64,000 nucleotides of DNA from Streptomyces roseolilacinus. Its GTDB lineage: Bacteria > Actinomycetota > Actinomycetes > Streptomycetales > Streptomycetaceae. Location of the stretch: the NCBI RefSeq assembly GCF_014649335.1, contig NZ_BMSV01000004.1, positions 1 to 64,000 on the forward strand, given 5' to 3'. The notes below the pieces were generated by a model, which saw nothing but the letters and a program-made list of their open reading frames with translations, did no database searches and had not been told where the DNA came from. Position numbers and translations under genes: made by a program. Positions within the stretch are counted from its first letter, which is position 1. The number at the start of each line of letters is the position of its first letter. This document shows, piece after piece, positions 18,903 through 28,002 of this stretch.

Positions 18903-19859
18903 ATGCGCATGGTGGTTCTGGCCGGTGGCATCGGCGGTGCCCGCTTTCTGCGCGGCCTCAAGCGGGCCGCGCCCGACGCGGACATCACGGTCATCGGCAA
19001 CACAGGTGACGACATCCATCTCTTCGGGCTGAAGGTCTGCCCCGACCTGGACACGGTGATGTACACCCTCGGCGGTGGCATCGACGAGGAGCAGGGCTGG
19101 GGCCGTGCGGACGAGTCCTTCACGGTCAAGAGCGAACTCGCGGCGTACGGGGTCGGCCCCGAGTGGTTCGGCCTCGGCGACCGCGACTTCGCCACGCACA
19201 TCGTCCGTACGCAGATGCTGGGCGCCGGCTATCCGCTCAGCGCCGTCACCGAGGCGCTGTGCGACCGGTGGCGTCCCGGCGTGCGGCTGCTGCCGATGTC
19301 CGACGACCGGGTCGAGACGCACGTCGCGGTCGAGCTCGACGGCGAGCGGCGGGCGGTGCACTTCCAGGAGTACTGGGTGAAGCTGCGCGCCTCCGTCGAC
19401 GCGCACGCGGTCGTGCCGGTCGGCGCCGAGCAGGCCAAGCCCGCGCCCGGCGTGCTGGAGGCGATCGCCGAGGCGGACGTCGTGCTGTTCCCCCCGTCCA
19501 ACCCGGTGGTGAGCATCGGCACGATCCTCGCCGTGCCGGGCGTCCGGGAGGCCATCGCGGAGGCCGGCGTCCCCGTCGTGGGCCTGTCCCCGATCGTCGG
19601 GAACGCCCCGGTGCGCGGCATGGCCGACAAGGTCCTCGCGGCGGTGGGCGTGGAGGCGACGGCCGGCGCGGTCGCCCGGCACTACGGCTCGGGGCTGCTG
19701 GACGGCTGGCTCGTCGACACGGTCGACGCGGCCGCGGTCCCGGAGGTGGAGGCCGCGGGGATCCGCTGCCGGGCCGTGCCGCTGATGATGACCGACGTCG
19801 ACGCGGCCGCGGCGATGGCCCGCGAGGCGCTGGCCCTCGCCGAGGAGGTACGCGGATGA
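18903..19859 (+). CDS. cofD: 2-phospho-L-lactate (or PEP) transferase, F420 biosynthesis
   Basis: A 318-residue CofD/FbiA protein. It transfers the phospholactyl or phosphoenolpyruvyl group from its GDP-activated donor to the flavin FO, giving F420-0 or its dehydro form. The N-terminal [17 protein letters not shown] is the nucleotide-binding signature. The segments [20 protein letters not shown] and [16 protein letters not shown], which hold metal and FO-binding residues, are present. Length is normal. The stop overlaps the start of fbiB as ATGA. The pair matches mycobacterial fbiA-fbiB. It sits 12 bases after the cysteine dioxygenase-like gene. Confidence 0.95.
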   Translation: MRMVVLAGGIGGARFLRGLKRAAPDADITVIGNTGDDIHLFGLKVCPDLDTVMYTLGGGIDEEQGWGRADESFTVKSELAAYGVGPEWFGLGDRDFATHIVRTQMLGAGYPLSAVTEALCDRWRPGVRLLPMSDDRVETHVAVELDGERRAVHFQEYWVKLRASVDAHAVVPVGAEQAKPAPGVLEAIAEADVVLFPPSNPVVSIGTILAVPGVREAIAEAGVPVVGLSPIVGNAPVRGMADKVLAAVGVEATAGAVARHYGSGLLDGWLVDTVDAAAVPEVEAAGIRCRAVPLMMTDVDAAAAMAREALALAEEVRG

Positions 19860-21160
19860 CCGCTTCGTACCGGGTGTGGGCGCCGGCCGGGATACCGGAG
19901 GTCGCGAAGGGCGACGACCTGGCCGCGCTGATCGCCACCGCCGAGCCGGACCTCGCGGACGGTGACGTCGTCCTCGTCACGTCGAAGATCGTGAGCAAGG
20001 CGGAGGGGCGGATCGTCGCCGCCGAGGACCGCGAGGCGGCCATCGACGCGGAGACCGTCCGCGTCGTCGCCCGGCGCGGCACGCTGCGGATCGTGGAGAA
20101 CCGCAACGGGCTGGTGATGGCCGCGGCCGGCGTCGACGCGTCCAACACCCCCGCCGGGACGGTCCTGCTGCTGCCCGAGGACCCGGACGCGTCCGCCCGC
20201 GCCCTGCGCGCCGGGCTGCGCGACCTGCTCGGCGTCGACGTCGGCGTCGTCGTCACCGACACGTTCGGGCGGCCCTGGCGCAGCGGGCTCACGGACGTCG
20301 CGATCGGCGCGGCCGGGGTGCGCGTCCTGGACGACCTGCGGGGCGGCACCGACGCGTACGGCAACCCGCTCGTCGCGACCGTCGTGGCCAGCGCGGACGA
20401 GCTGGCCGCCGCCGGCGACCTGGTCAAGGGCAAGGCGGCCGGGCGGCCCGTCGCCGTCGTGCGCGGCCTGCCGCACCTGGTGACCGGGGACGGCGGGGAC
20501 GACCCGGGCGCGCGGGCGCTGGTGCGCGGCGCGGACGGCGACATGTTCCGGCTCGGCACGTCGGAGGCGATACGCGAGGCGGTCGCACAGCGCCGCACCG
20601 TGCGGGCGTTCACCGACGACCCGGTCGACCCCGGCGCCGTACGGCGCGCGGTGGCCGCGGCGGTGACGGCGCCCGCGCCGCACCACACGACGCCCTGGCG
20701 GTTCGTGCTGCTGGAGAGCGCCGCGTCGCGGGTCCGGCTCCTGGACGCCATGCGGGAGGCGTGGATCGCGGACCTGCGGCGGGACGGGCGGGACGAGGAG
20801 GCCGTCGCCCGGCGCGTCCGCCGCGGCGACGTCCTGCGGAACGCCCCGTACCTGGTGGTGCCGTGCCTGGTGACGGACGGCGCCCACCACTACGGGGACG
20901 CGCGCCGGGACACCGCCGAGCGGGAGATGTTCGTGGTCGCGGCGGGCGCCGGGGTGCAGAACTTCCTGGTGGCGCTGGCGGGCGAGCGGCTCGGTTCGGC
21001 GTGGGTGTCGTCGACGATGTTCTGCCGTGAGGTGGTGCGGGAGGTGCTGGGCCTGCCGGACGACTGGGACCCGATGGGCGCGGTCGCGATCGGGCGGCCC
21101 GCCGAGCCGGCGAAGCCCCGGCCGGGACGGGACCCGGAGGACTTCCTCACCGTGCGGTGA
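19856..21160 (+). CDS. fbiB: Bifunctional F420-0:L-glutamate ligase / reductase
   Basis: A 434-residue two-domain enzyme. Residues 1 to about 240 form the CofE gamma-glutamyl ligase: [31 protein letters not shown] and [20 protein letters not shown] carry the GTP, metal and substrate residues. From about residue 245 to the end there is a nitroreductase fold with [15 protein letters not shown] and [18 protein letters not shown], which reduces dehydro-F420-0 with FMN. It adds the glutamate tail in F420 synthesis. It starts inside cofD (ATGA overlap), so the two are translated together. The fused form is the actinobacterial one. Confidence 0.95.
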   Translation: MTASYRVWAPAGIPEVAKGDDLAALIATAEPDLADGDVVLVTSKIVSKAEGRIVAAEDREAAIDAETVRVVARRGTLRIVENRNGLVMAAAGVDASNTPAGTVLLLPEDPDASARALRAGLRDLLGVDVGVVVTDTFGRPWRSGLTDVAIGAAGVRVLDDLRGGTDAYGNPLVATVVASADELAAAGDLVKGKAAGRPVAVVRGLPHLVTGDGGDDPGARALVRGADGDMFRLGTSEAIREAVAQRRTVRAFTDDPVDPGAVRRAVAAAVTAPAPHHTTPWRFVLLESAASRVRLLDAMREAWIADLRRDGRDEEAVARRVRRGDVLRNAPYLVVPCLVTDGAHHYGDARRDTAEREMFVVAAGAGVQNFLVALAGERLGSAWVSSTMFCREVVREVLGLPDDWDPMGAVAIGRPAEPAKPRPGRDPEDFLTVR

Positions 21161-21338
21161 GGGCCCGCGGACGTGCGGTGCGGATCGCGGACGTGCGGTG
21201 TGGGCCGCGGGTCGCGGGGCGCGCCGGGTGGTTCGCTGCGGGCCGGCCGTCGCGGGCGGTCGGCTCTCTTCGGTCCCTCTCGGCTCCTCTTGGGCCGTCC
21301 GTCGCCGGGCCGTCCGTCGCGGGTGGTGGGCGGAGGGG

Positions 21339-22505
21339 TCAGAGGGGGGCGATGTCGCGCGGTGTCATGCGCGGGGCGCGGCGGGCCGGGGTACGGCCGC
21401 TGAGCAGGATCAGCCGGGCGGCGCGGTGCCGCTGTCCGGCGTACGGCTCCAGCAGTTCCAGCATCTCCGCGTCGTCCGCGTCCCGGCGGTCGGCCAGGGC
21501 GTGGCCGACGATGCCGGGCAGGTGGTAGTCGCCGGTCGTCACCGCGTCGGGCGCGCCGTGGCTGCGCTGGACCGTCTCGGCGGACGTCCACGCGCCGATG
21601 CCGGGCACCAGCTCCAGCCGGCGCCGGGCGTCCTCGGGCGCCATGCCGGCCGCCTCCTCCAGGCGGGGCGCGACCCGCACGGCGCGGAGCACGGTCGCCG
21701 AGCGTTTGCCGTCGACCCCCGCGCGGTGCCACTCCCAGGACGGGACGCGCGCCCACGTACGGGGTTCCGGCACCACGTGGAGGCGGAGGCCGGCGGGGGC
21801 GCCGGGCGCGGGGTCGCCGTACGCGCGCACCAGCAGCCGCCACGCGCGGTACGCCTCGTCCGTCGTGACCTTCTGCTCCAGGATCGACGGGATCAGCGAC
21901 TCCATCACCAGCCCGGTGCGCACGAGCCGCAGTCCGGGGCGGCGGCGCCGGGTCAGGGCGAGGAGGCGGTGGCGGGGCGTGAACGCGTCCGGGTCGTCCT
22001 GCTCGCCGAGCAGGATGGGGAGCCGGTCGAGGAGCCAGTCCGCGCCGCTCCCCCACGCCTCGGCCTCGACGGCACCGCCGCACGCGGTGATCCGCAGCGT
22101 GCCGGGGCCCTCGGGAGTGCGGCACGTCCGCCAGAACGCCCCGTCGGGCGTGGCCCGGAAGGTGGGGTCGCCGGGGCCGCGCCGCAGCGGGCCCAGGGTG
22201 AGTCCGAGGTCCAGTGGCCACGGCGGCACCCAGCCGCGCCGCCGGGACCCCGCCGCCGACGCGCCCGCCCGGACCGGTGCCGGGACACGCGGGGCGTGCC
22301 CGGCCGGTGCCGGTGCCGGTGCCGGTGCCGGGACGGACGTGGAGTGCCCGGCCGGAACCGGCCCCGGGACGTGCGCGGGGTGCCCGGCCGCCACGCCCGT
22401 GGCGTGTCCGGTCGCCGTGCGCGGCGGTCCGGGAGGGGCCGCGGGCACACCCGTCCCGCCGGGCGCGGGGGCGCGCCGGGGGCGGGGGGCGTAGCGGCCG
22501 GCCAC
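21339..22505 (-). CDS. AlkA-like DNA-3-methyladenine glycosylase, HhH-GPD family
   Basis: A 388-residue DNA glycosylase. It removes alkylated bases as the first step of base-excision repair. The HhH-GPD core is in the C-terminal half: LIPSILEQKVTTDEAYRAW, then the hairpin RLELVPGIGAWTSAETV followed by VTTGDYHLP, where the Asp is the catalytic residue. I chose the GTG at 22505. Residues 1 to about 95 are a Pro/Ala/Arg/His low-complexity extension encoded by short DNA repeats, not part of the enzyme fold; the true start may be further in. It is convergent with fbiB and separated from manC by 65 bases. The 178-base gap 21161-21338 contains a duplicated GCGGACGTGCGGTG. Confidence 0.85.
   Translation of the reverse strand: MAGRYAPRPRRAPAPGGTGVPAAPPGPPRTATGHATGVAAGHPAHVPGPVPAGHSTSVPAPAPAPAPAGHAPRVPAPVRAGASAAGSRRRGWVPPWPLDLGLTLGPLRRGPGDPTFRATPDGAFWRTCRTPEGPGTLRITACGGAVEAEAWGSGADWLLDRLPILLGEQDDPDAFTPRHRLLALTRRRRPGLRLVRTGLVMESLIPSILEQKVTTDEAYRAWRLLVRAYGDPAPGAPAGLRLHVVPEPRTWARVPSWEWHRAGVDGKRSATVLRAVRVAPRLEEAAGMAPEDARRRLELVPGIGAWTSAETVQRSHGAPDAVTTGDYHLPGIVGHALADRRDADDAEMLELLEPYAGQRHRAARLILLSGRTPARRAPRMTPRDIAPL
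22303..22332. repeat. GCCGGT hexanucleotide repeat
   Basis: Four perfect GCCGGT units and a partial fifth, inside the region coding for the N-terminal extension of the glycosylase. The hexamer keeps the reading frame, encoding alternating Pro-Ala. Confidence 0.8.
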
Positions 22506-22570
22506 GAGGGCTCCAGGGTGCGGTGCGGGACGTTCGGGTCCCGGCCAGGGTAGCCCCGGACGGGCTTCCG

Positions 22571-23653
22571 CTACTGGTCGGAGGAGAAGCGCACCGACGC
22601 GTCGGGCAGGCGGGCGCCGCACCAGACGCGGACGCCGTCGCGCAGTTCGTTGTCGGCGCCCACGTGCGCGCCGTCGCCGATCACCGCGCCGTGCAGCACG
22701 GTGCGGGCACCGATCCGGGCGCCCTCGCCGACGAGGGAGTCGGTCACCACCGCGCCGGGCTCGACGACCGCGCCCGCCATGACGGCGCTGCCGTCGATCC
22801 GGGCGCCCTCGCCGACCGTGGCGCCCGCGCCGACGACCGTGCCGCCGGTGAGCTTGGCGTCCGGGGCGACGGTCGCGCCGTCCACGACCAGGCGGTCGCC
22901 GCAGCGGCCCGGCACGGCCGGGGAGGGGGCGCGGCCCAGGACGAGGTCGGCGGAGCCGCGGACGAACGCCTGCGGGGTGCCGAGGTCGAGCCAGTACGTG
23001 GAGTCGACCATGCCCTGGAGGTGGGCGCCGTCCGCGAGGAGGCCGGGGAACGTCTCGCGCTCGACGGAGACGGGCCGGTCGGCGGGGATGGTGTCGATGA
23101 CGGACCGGCGGAACACGTACGCGCCGGCGTTGATCTGGTCGGTGACGATCTCCTCCGGGGTCTGCGGCTTCTCCAGGAAGGCCGTGACGCGCCCGGTGGG
23201 GTCCGTGGGGACGAGCCCGAACGCCCGCGGGTCCTCGACCCGGGTCAGGTGCAGGGAGACGTCGGCGCCCGAGGTCTCGTGGGTGTCGACCAGGGCGCGG
23301 ATGTCGAGGCCGGTGAGGATGTCCCCGTTGAAGATGAGGACGGGCTCGTCCGGCCCCGACGTGAGCCGCGAGGCGACGTTGCGTATCGCGCCGCCGGTGC
23401 CGAGCGGCTCCACCTCGGTGACGTACTCGAGGTGGAGCCCGAGTGCCGACCCGTCGCCGAAGTACGGTTCGAACACCTCGGCCAGGTACGAGGTCGCCAG
23501 CACGATGTGCTCGACGCCCGCCGCGCGGGCCCGGGCGAGCTGGTGCGTGAGGAACGGCACACCCGCTGCGGGGACCATCGGCTTCGGCGTGTTCACCGTC
23601 ATCGGTCGCAGCCTGGTTCCCTTGCCGCCGACCAGGAGGATCGCTTCTGTCAC
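22571..23653 (-). CDS. manC: Mannose-1-phosphate guanylyltransferase (NDP-sugar synthase)
   Basis: A 360-residue nucleotidyltransferase making GDP-mannose from GTP and mannose-1-phosphate. The N-terminal half has LLVGGKGTRLRPMTVNTPKPMVP, split here as LVGGKGTRLRPMT and PKPM motifs, and FNGDILTGLDI with the metal Asp. The C-terminal 110 residues form a left-handed beta helix of hexapeptide repeats. GTG start at 23653. The rest of the family includes glucose-1-phosphate thymidylyltransferases, so specificity is not fixed by sequence; the manA/manB context and the mycobacterial counterpart Rv3264c favour mannose. Direct repeats of TAGGCAGA upstream may be regulatory. Confidence 0.85.
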   Translation of the reverse strand: MTEAILLVGGKGTRLRPMTVNTPKPMVPAAGVPFLTHQLARARAAGVEHIVLATSYLAEVFEPYFGDGSALGLHLEYVTEVEPLGTGGAIRNVASRLTSGPDEPVLIFNGDILTGLDIRALVDTHETSGADVSLHLTRVEDPRAFGLVPTDPTGRVTAFLEKPQTPEEIVTDQINAGAYVFRRSVIDTIPADRPVSVERETFPGLLADGAHLQGMVDSTYWLDLGTPQAFVRGSADLVLGRAPSPAVPGRCGDRLVVDGATVAPDAKLTGGTVVGAGATVGEGARIDGSAVMAGAVVEPGAVVTDSLVGEGARIGARTVLHGAVIGDGAHVGADNELRDGVRVWCGARLPDASVRFSSDQ

Positions 23654-23752
23654 CTGTCGTCTCTGCTTCCTGCTGGGCCGGTCGTGGGGTGGTGCCCGAT
23701 CCGGTGCTCCGGCCCCGTCCGGAGGTCGCTCATATGATCGGCACGACCAGGC

Positions 23753-23775
23753 AGTGTAGGCAGATCCTAGGCAGA
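23753..23775 (-). promoter_or_regulatory. Direct repeats upstream of manC, candidate promoter/operator
   Basis: TAGGCAGA occurs twice (23757-23764 and 23768-23775), exactly 11 bases apart. The first overlaps a minus-strand TACACT (23758-23753) that fits a -10 box. A regulator bound here could control manC. Confidence 0.35.
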
Positions 23776-23806
23776 CCTGGACAGACGGTTCGACACGGCG
23801 CCCGGG

Positions 23807-25381
23807 TCAGGGCCTGCCCTGGTACCCGGCGGCGGTGGAGCGGATCGTCCCCAACTTGCCGTACAGCTTGGCCCCGGGGCAGGCGGTGGAGTAGCCGTCG
23901 CGGTGCCCGGAGATGGTGTTGAGCTGGACCTTCGTGCCTTTCTTGTACAGGTTTCCGCCGCCCGACGTCAGCGTGCTCTTGCCGAGCGGGTTCTTCCCGT
24001 AGAGGCCCAGTTTCCACGCCGTCAGCTTCGACACGGCGGTGACGGCCTTGGCGGGCGGGGTGGCGGAGGAGAACGATCCGAGGACCGCGATGCCGGTGGT
24101 GTTGTTGTTGAACCCGAGGGTGTGGGCGCCCTGGACGGGCTTGGCCACGCCGCCCGCGCGGCCCTCGTAGATGGTGCCGCACTTGTCGACGGCGAAGTTG
24201 TAGCCGAGGTCGCGCCACCCCATGCTCTGGACGTGGTAGCGGTAGATGCCGCGCAGGACGGAGGGCGCCTGGGCGCAGGTGTAGTTGTTGCCGGTGGCGC
24301 TGTGGTGGACGAAGGCCGCCTGGACGGACTTGCTGTAGAGGAAGTTCGCTTCGCGTAGCTTCTCGTCGGCGCCCCAGCCCTTGCGGGTGACGATGCGCGG
24401 GCGCGGGCCGATGTACGGCTTCGCGGCGGTGGTGTTCGGCAGGTCCTCCTCGGTCTCGGTCTTGGACAGCTCCGGGATCTCCACGGCGCCGAGGGCGACG
24501 AGGTCGGCGTTGACGGCCGAGGCGGCGGACTCCTCCGGGCTGAGCAGGACGGCGCCCTGGCCGGCGTTCGTGGGATTGGCCGGGCCCTCGTCCACCGGGT
24601 CGGTGGTGCCGGTGCCCTCGCCGGTGTCCTCGTCGGCGCCGGTCTCCTCGTCCGCCGGGTCGGCGGTGCCGTCCTCCTCGCCGCCCGGGTCGGTGGTGCC
24701 GGTGTCCTCGTCGGCGGGCTCGTCCGCGTCCGGGTCCGGGTCGGCCTGCGGGGCGTCGTCGTGGGGCGCGTCGTCGTGCGGGGCGTCCCGCAGGTCCTGC
24801 GGGGGCCGTGCCCCGTCGGCCGGCCCGCCGCCCGGGTGGACCAGTTCGACGCGCAGGCCGCGCGGCAGGGCCGGCGCCGCGGCGCCGCGCTCGTCGGGCG
24901 CCTCGGGCCGTACGCGCACCTCGACGCCGTCCGAGTCGCCCACCCACAGCGGGGCGGTCCCGCCGCGCACCGCCCCCGAACGGGCCTCGGCCGTACCGGG
25001 GTCGGCGGCGTGGTCCCCCTGGTGGGTCTCCAGGTCCTGCCAGGCCGACCAGGCGCCGGTCGCGGTGGACCGCGTACGCACCTGGACGGTGCCGTGCAGT
25101 TCGGTGTCGGGCTCCTCCCAGACGACGCCGACCAGCGAGAAGGGTTCGACGTCCCGACGCGGGAGGCCCTGGGCCGCGGGGGTGCCGGGGGCCGCGCTGC
25201 GCTCGCCGTCGGGGAGCGGCACGAGGGGCAGGGAGCGGGTGGAACCGGGATCCGGCGCGTCGCCCGCCGCGGGTGCGGCGACGGCCGACGCGGACAGGGG
25301 CAGGGGCAGCGCGAGAGCGGAGCCGGAGGCGGTGGCGACCGCGACCGCTACGCCGATCAAGGGAACTCGAATGGAACGCAT
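23807..25381 (-). CDS. Secreted peptidoglycan-recognition-type N-acetylmuramoyl-L-alanine amidase
   Basis: A 524-residue exported protein. The N-terminal 35 residues are a signal peptide. Residues 60-180 are a beta-rich domain common to Streptomyces amidases. Residues about 190-280 are a very acidic Asp/Glu/Pro/Thr linker with repeated units. The amidase_2/PGRP domain covers about 330-500: RIVTRKGWGADEKLR, then AFVHHSATGNNYTC (first zinc His), IYRYHVQSMGWRDLGYNF, IYEGRAGGV, and ISGHRDGYSTACPG with the last His and Cys ligands. It cleaves the amide link between muramic acid and the stem peptide. It is divergent from the TIGR03089 gene. Confidence 0.93.
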   Translation of the reverse strand: MRSIRVPLIGVAVAVATASGSALALPLPLSASAVAAPAAGDAPDPGSTRSLPLVPLPDGERSAAPGTPAAQGLPRRDVEPFSLVGVVWEEPDTELHGTVQVRTRSTATGAWSAWQDLETHQGDHAADPGTAEARSGAVRGGTAPLWVGDSDGVEVRVRPEAPDERGAAAPALPRGLRVELVHPGGGPADGARPPQDLRDAPHDDAPHDDAPQADPDPDADEPADEDTGTTDPGGEEDGTADPADEETGADEDTGEGTGTTDPVDEGPANPTNAGQGAVLLSPEESAASAVNADLVALGAVEIPELSKTETEEDLPNTTAAKPYIGPRPRIVTRKGWGADEKLREANFLYSKSVQAAFVHHSATGNNYTCAQAPSVLRGIYRYHVQSMGWRDLGYNFAVDKCGTIYEGRAGGVAKPVQGAHTLGFNNNTTGIAVLGSFSSATPPAKAVTAVSKLTAWKLGLYGKNPLGKSTLTSGGGNLYKKGTKVQLNTISGHRDGYSTACPGAKLYGKLGTIRSTAAGYQGRP

Positions 25382-25509
25382 AGCCAGATACTGGACATTT
25401 CACCAGAGTTGCGCTTCTCGGATTCCCTGACGCCCCGTCGACCCGTCCGGAGGACGGGGTCACCCGCTCGGCCCCGCCGCGCCCACCCCGCCCGCGTACC
25501 CTTGCCCGC

Positions 25510-26283
25510 GTGAACGCCAGCGACCGCACCCCTGCCGACCTGCTGCGATCCGCGCTCGCCGCGGACCCGGCCCGCCCCTTGGTCACGTACTACGACGACG
25601 CCACCGGTGAGCGCGTCGAACTCTCGGTGGCCACCTTCGCCAACTGGGTGGCCAAGACGGCGAACCTGCTCCAGGACGGGCTCTCCGCCGAGCCCGGCGA
25701 GCGGGTCGCGCTGCTGCTGCCCGCGCACTGGCAGACCGCCGTCTGGCTGCTCGCCTGCGCGTCCGTGGGCGTGGTGGCCGACCTCGACGGCGATCCGGCC
25801 GCCGCGGACCACGTGGTGGCCGGCCCCGACCGGCTCGACGAGGGCCTGGCCTGCTCCGGTGGCCGCCTCGCCCTGTCGCTCGCCCCGCTGGGCCGCCGCT
25901 TCCCCGCGCCGCCCGCCGGCTACGACGACTACGCGGTCGAGGTGCCGAGCCAGGGCGACCGGTTCGCCCCCTACGTCCCCGTCGCCCCGGACGCCCCCGC
26001 CCTCGCCGTACGCGACCGCGCGGGCGGGCGTACGGAGCTGACGGGCGCCGAGCTCGTCGAGCGGGCGCGCGCGGAGGCGGCCCGGCGCGGCCTCGGGCCC
26101 GGTTCGCGCCTGCTGTCCGGGCTGGCCTGGGACTCCTGGGACGGCGTGGCCGCGGGGCTGTACGCGCCGCTGGCGGCGGGCGGCTCGGTCGTCCTGTGCC
26201 GCCACCTGGACCGGCTGGCGCCCGAGGCGCTGGCCGCGCGCGCCGAGAGCGAGCGCGTCACCGACCGGGCCGTCACCGCCTGA
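25510..26283 (+). CDS. TIGR03089-family protein
   Basis: A 257-residue actinobacterial protein starting at a GTG. It resembles only the N-terminal part of AMP-binding acyl-CoA/peptide synthetases: LVTYYDDATGERVELS, then TANLLQDGLSAEPGERVALLL and HWQTAVWLLACASVGVVADL. The ATP-binding P-loop and the C-terminal domain of those enzymes are absent, so adenylation activity is unlikely. It lies before a run of LCP genes, an arrangement repeated in other actinobacteria as I recall. Its function is not known. A hairpin follows the gene at 26361-26400. Confidence 0.8.
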   Translation: MNASDRTPADLLRSALAADPARPLVTYYDDATGERVELSVATFANWVAKTANLLQDGLSAEPGERVALLLPAHWQTAVWLLACASVGVVADLDGDPAAADHVVAGPDRLDEGLACSGGRLALSLAPLGRRFPAPPAGYDDYAVEVPSQGDRFAPYVPVAPDAPALAVRDRAGGRTELTGAELVERARAEAARRGLGPGSRLLSGLAWDSWDGVAAGLYAPLAAGGSVVLCRHLDRLAPEALAARAESERVTDRAVTA

Positions 26284-26360
26284 CCCGGCCCGGGGCCGGC
26301 CGACCCGGAGCCACCCGGTCCGGGACCACCCGGCCCTGAGCCGGCCGGCCCGGGGCCACC

Positions 26361-26400
26361 CGGCACGCCGCCGTCCACCCGTCCGGCGGACGGCGTGCCG
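26361..26400 (+). terminator. Terminator-like hairpin between TIGR03089 gene and LCP1
   Basis: A 10-bp perfect stem (CGGCACGCCG with CGGCGTGCCG) with a 20-base loop that can itself pair in part. The 260-base gap holds no gene. Confidence 0.45.
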
Positions 26401-26543
26401 AGTCCGCCGGGTCCCGGGGACCTCTCCGGTACATCATCGGCGGTACGCCTCACCGGGCGCGCAACCCCGCGCGGGGTTCGGCCGTCTCACCACGCGACGG
26501 CCGCGCTGGGTGCCGCCGACGCCTCGAAGGACGGACTGACGAC

Positions 26544-27743
26544 GTGACGGACACCGCCGGCACTCCCCCCGACCCGGACACCCCGGCCGGTCGCCGGCCG
26601 GTGTGGCTGCGCTGGGCGGCGCTCGGCTCGTCCCTCGTCGTCCTCGCGGCGGCCGGCGCCGGCTGGTGGCTGTACCGCAAGCTCGACGGCAACATCACCA
26701 CCGACGCGACGGCGGTGGCCGAGCTGAAGCGCTACGAACGGGAGCGCCCCGCCCCCGTCCCGCGCGGCGGCCGGAACATCCTGCTCATCGGCTCCGACAG
26801 CCGGGCCGGGGAGAACGCCGAGTACGGGCAGGACCAGGGCACGCAGCGGTCCGACACCACGATCCTGCTGCACCTGTCGGCGCGCGGCCACGGCGTGACG
26901 GCCGTGTCGGTCCCGCGCGACCTGATGGTGGAGGTCCCGGACTGCCGCACGGGCGCGGGCAAGCGGTCCGCGCCGCGGTTCGCCCAGTTCAACCTGGCGT
27001 TCCAGCTGGGCGGGACGGCGTGCACGATCCGTACGGTCGAGAAGCTGACCGGCATCCGCGTCGACCACCACATGGTGATCGACTTCCGGGGCTTCAAGGA
27101 CATGGTGAACGCGGTCGGCGGCGTACGGGTGTGCGTCCGCGAGCCGATCGACGACCCGGACGCCAGGCTGAGGCTGCCGGCCGGGCCGCAGACGCTCGAC
27201 GGCGAGGAGGCCCTCGGCTACGTACGGGCCCGCAAGTCGCTCGGCGACGGCAGCGACACCGAGCGCATGAACCGGCAGCAGGAGTTCCTCGGGGCGCTGG
27301 TGACGAAGATGCAGAGCAACGGCGTCCTGCTCAACCCGGCGCGGCTGTACCCGGTCCTGGACGCGGCGACCCGGTCGCTCACCACGGATCCGGGGCTCGA
27401 CTCGCTGAAGGACCTGTACGACCTGGCGCGGCGGCTGCGCAGCGTACCCACCGACAAGGTGCAGTTCCTGACGGTTCCCAGGAAGCCGTACCATGCCGAT
27501 CCGAACCGTGACGAACTGGTACAGCCGGACGCGGGGCGGCTGTTCAAGCGGCTGCGCGCGGACGCGGCGGTGGCGGTCGTCCCGGCCGCCGAGCGGGACG
27601 GCGGCGGGGCGTCGCCCTCGACGCCGGCGACCGGGGGGCCGACCGGAGCGCCCAGCGCGAGCGCGTCGCCGGGCGGTTCCGCGTCCCCCGCGCCGGTGCC
27701 CACGTTCACCGGGACCAACGCGGCCGTGAACGCGTGCCCTTAG
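26544..27743 (+). CDS. LCP-family phosphotransferase (LCP1)
   Basis: A 399-residue LytR-CpsA-Psr protein. These enzymes move glycopolymers from a polyprenyl-phosphate carrier onto peptidoglycan outside the membrane. A short cytosolic N-terminus is followed by one membrane helix (about 23-43) and the LCP domain (about 75-250): ILLIGSDSRAGEN, TAVSVPRDLMVEVP, VDHHMVIDFRGFKDMVNAVGGV and ALGYVRARKSLGDGS, with the Asp/Arg residues that bind metal and pyrophosphate. The C-terminal 60 residues are a Ser/Thr/Pro/Gly tail with no LytR_C domain. GTG start. It leads two more LCP genes on the same strand. Confidence 0.92.
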   Translation: MTDTAGTPPDPDTPAGRRPVWLRWAALGSSLVVLAAAGAGWWLYRKLDGNITTDATAVAELKRYERERPAPVPRGGRNILLIGSDSRAGENAEYGQDQGTQRSDTTILLHLSARGHGVTAVSVPRDLMVEVPDCRTGAGKRSAPRFAQFNLAFQLGGTACTIRTVEKLTGIRVDHHMVIDFRGFKDMVNAVGGVRVCVREPIDDPDARLRLPAGPQTLDGEEALGYVRARKSLGDGSDTERMNRQQEFLGALVTKMQSNGVLLNPARLYPVLDAATRSLTTDPGLDSLKDLYDLARRLRSVPTDKVQFLTVPRKPYHADPNRDELVQPDAGRLFKRLRADAAVAVVPAAERDGGGASPSTPATGGPTGAPSASASPGGSASPAPVPTFTGTNAAVNACP

Positions 27744-28002
27744 TGCGCGGGACCACAGGGGACCCACAGGGAGATGTGAGGAAAGTCGTGACGGGGGCGG
27801 CGGAGTATGACGATTGGGCGGAATGCCCGCTTGTAAGGGACGTGGAATTTGTCACGGACGTCGACCCGCGTTGAACTGGGCGGATAGTGTGACGCGATCC
27901 GGTGCGAGCGACCGAGCAGGACGCGCACCCGTGGATCGAAAGACCGAGCGCCCGATGGGGGAGGGGCGCCTCGCGTGGCACCGACGGAGGATTCAGGCGA
28001 CC

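Noticed and set aside
27744-28002. Sigma factor-type promoter (GGAAT...CGTT) before LCP2
   Set aside because: The spacing (21 bases) does not fit the SigR or SigE consensus I know.
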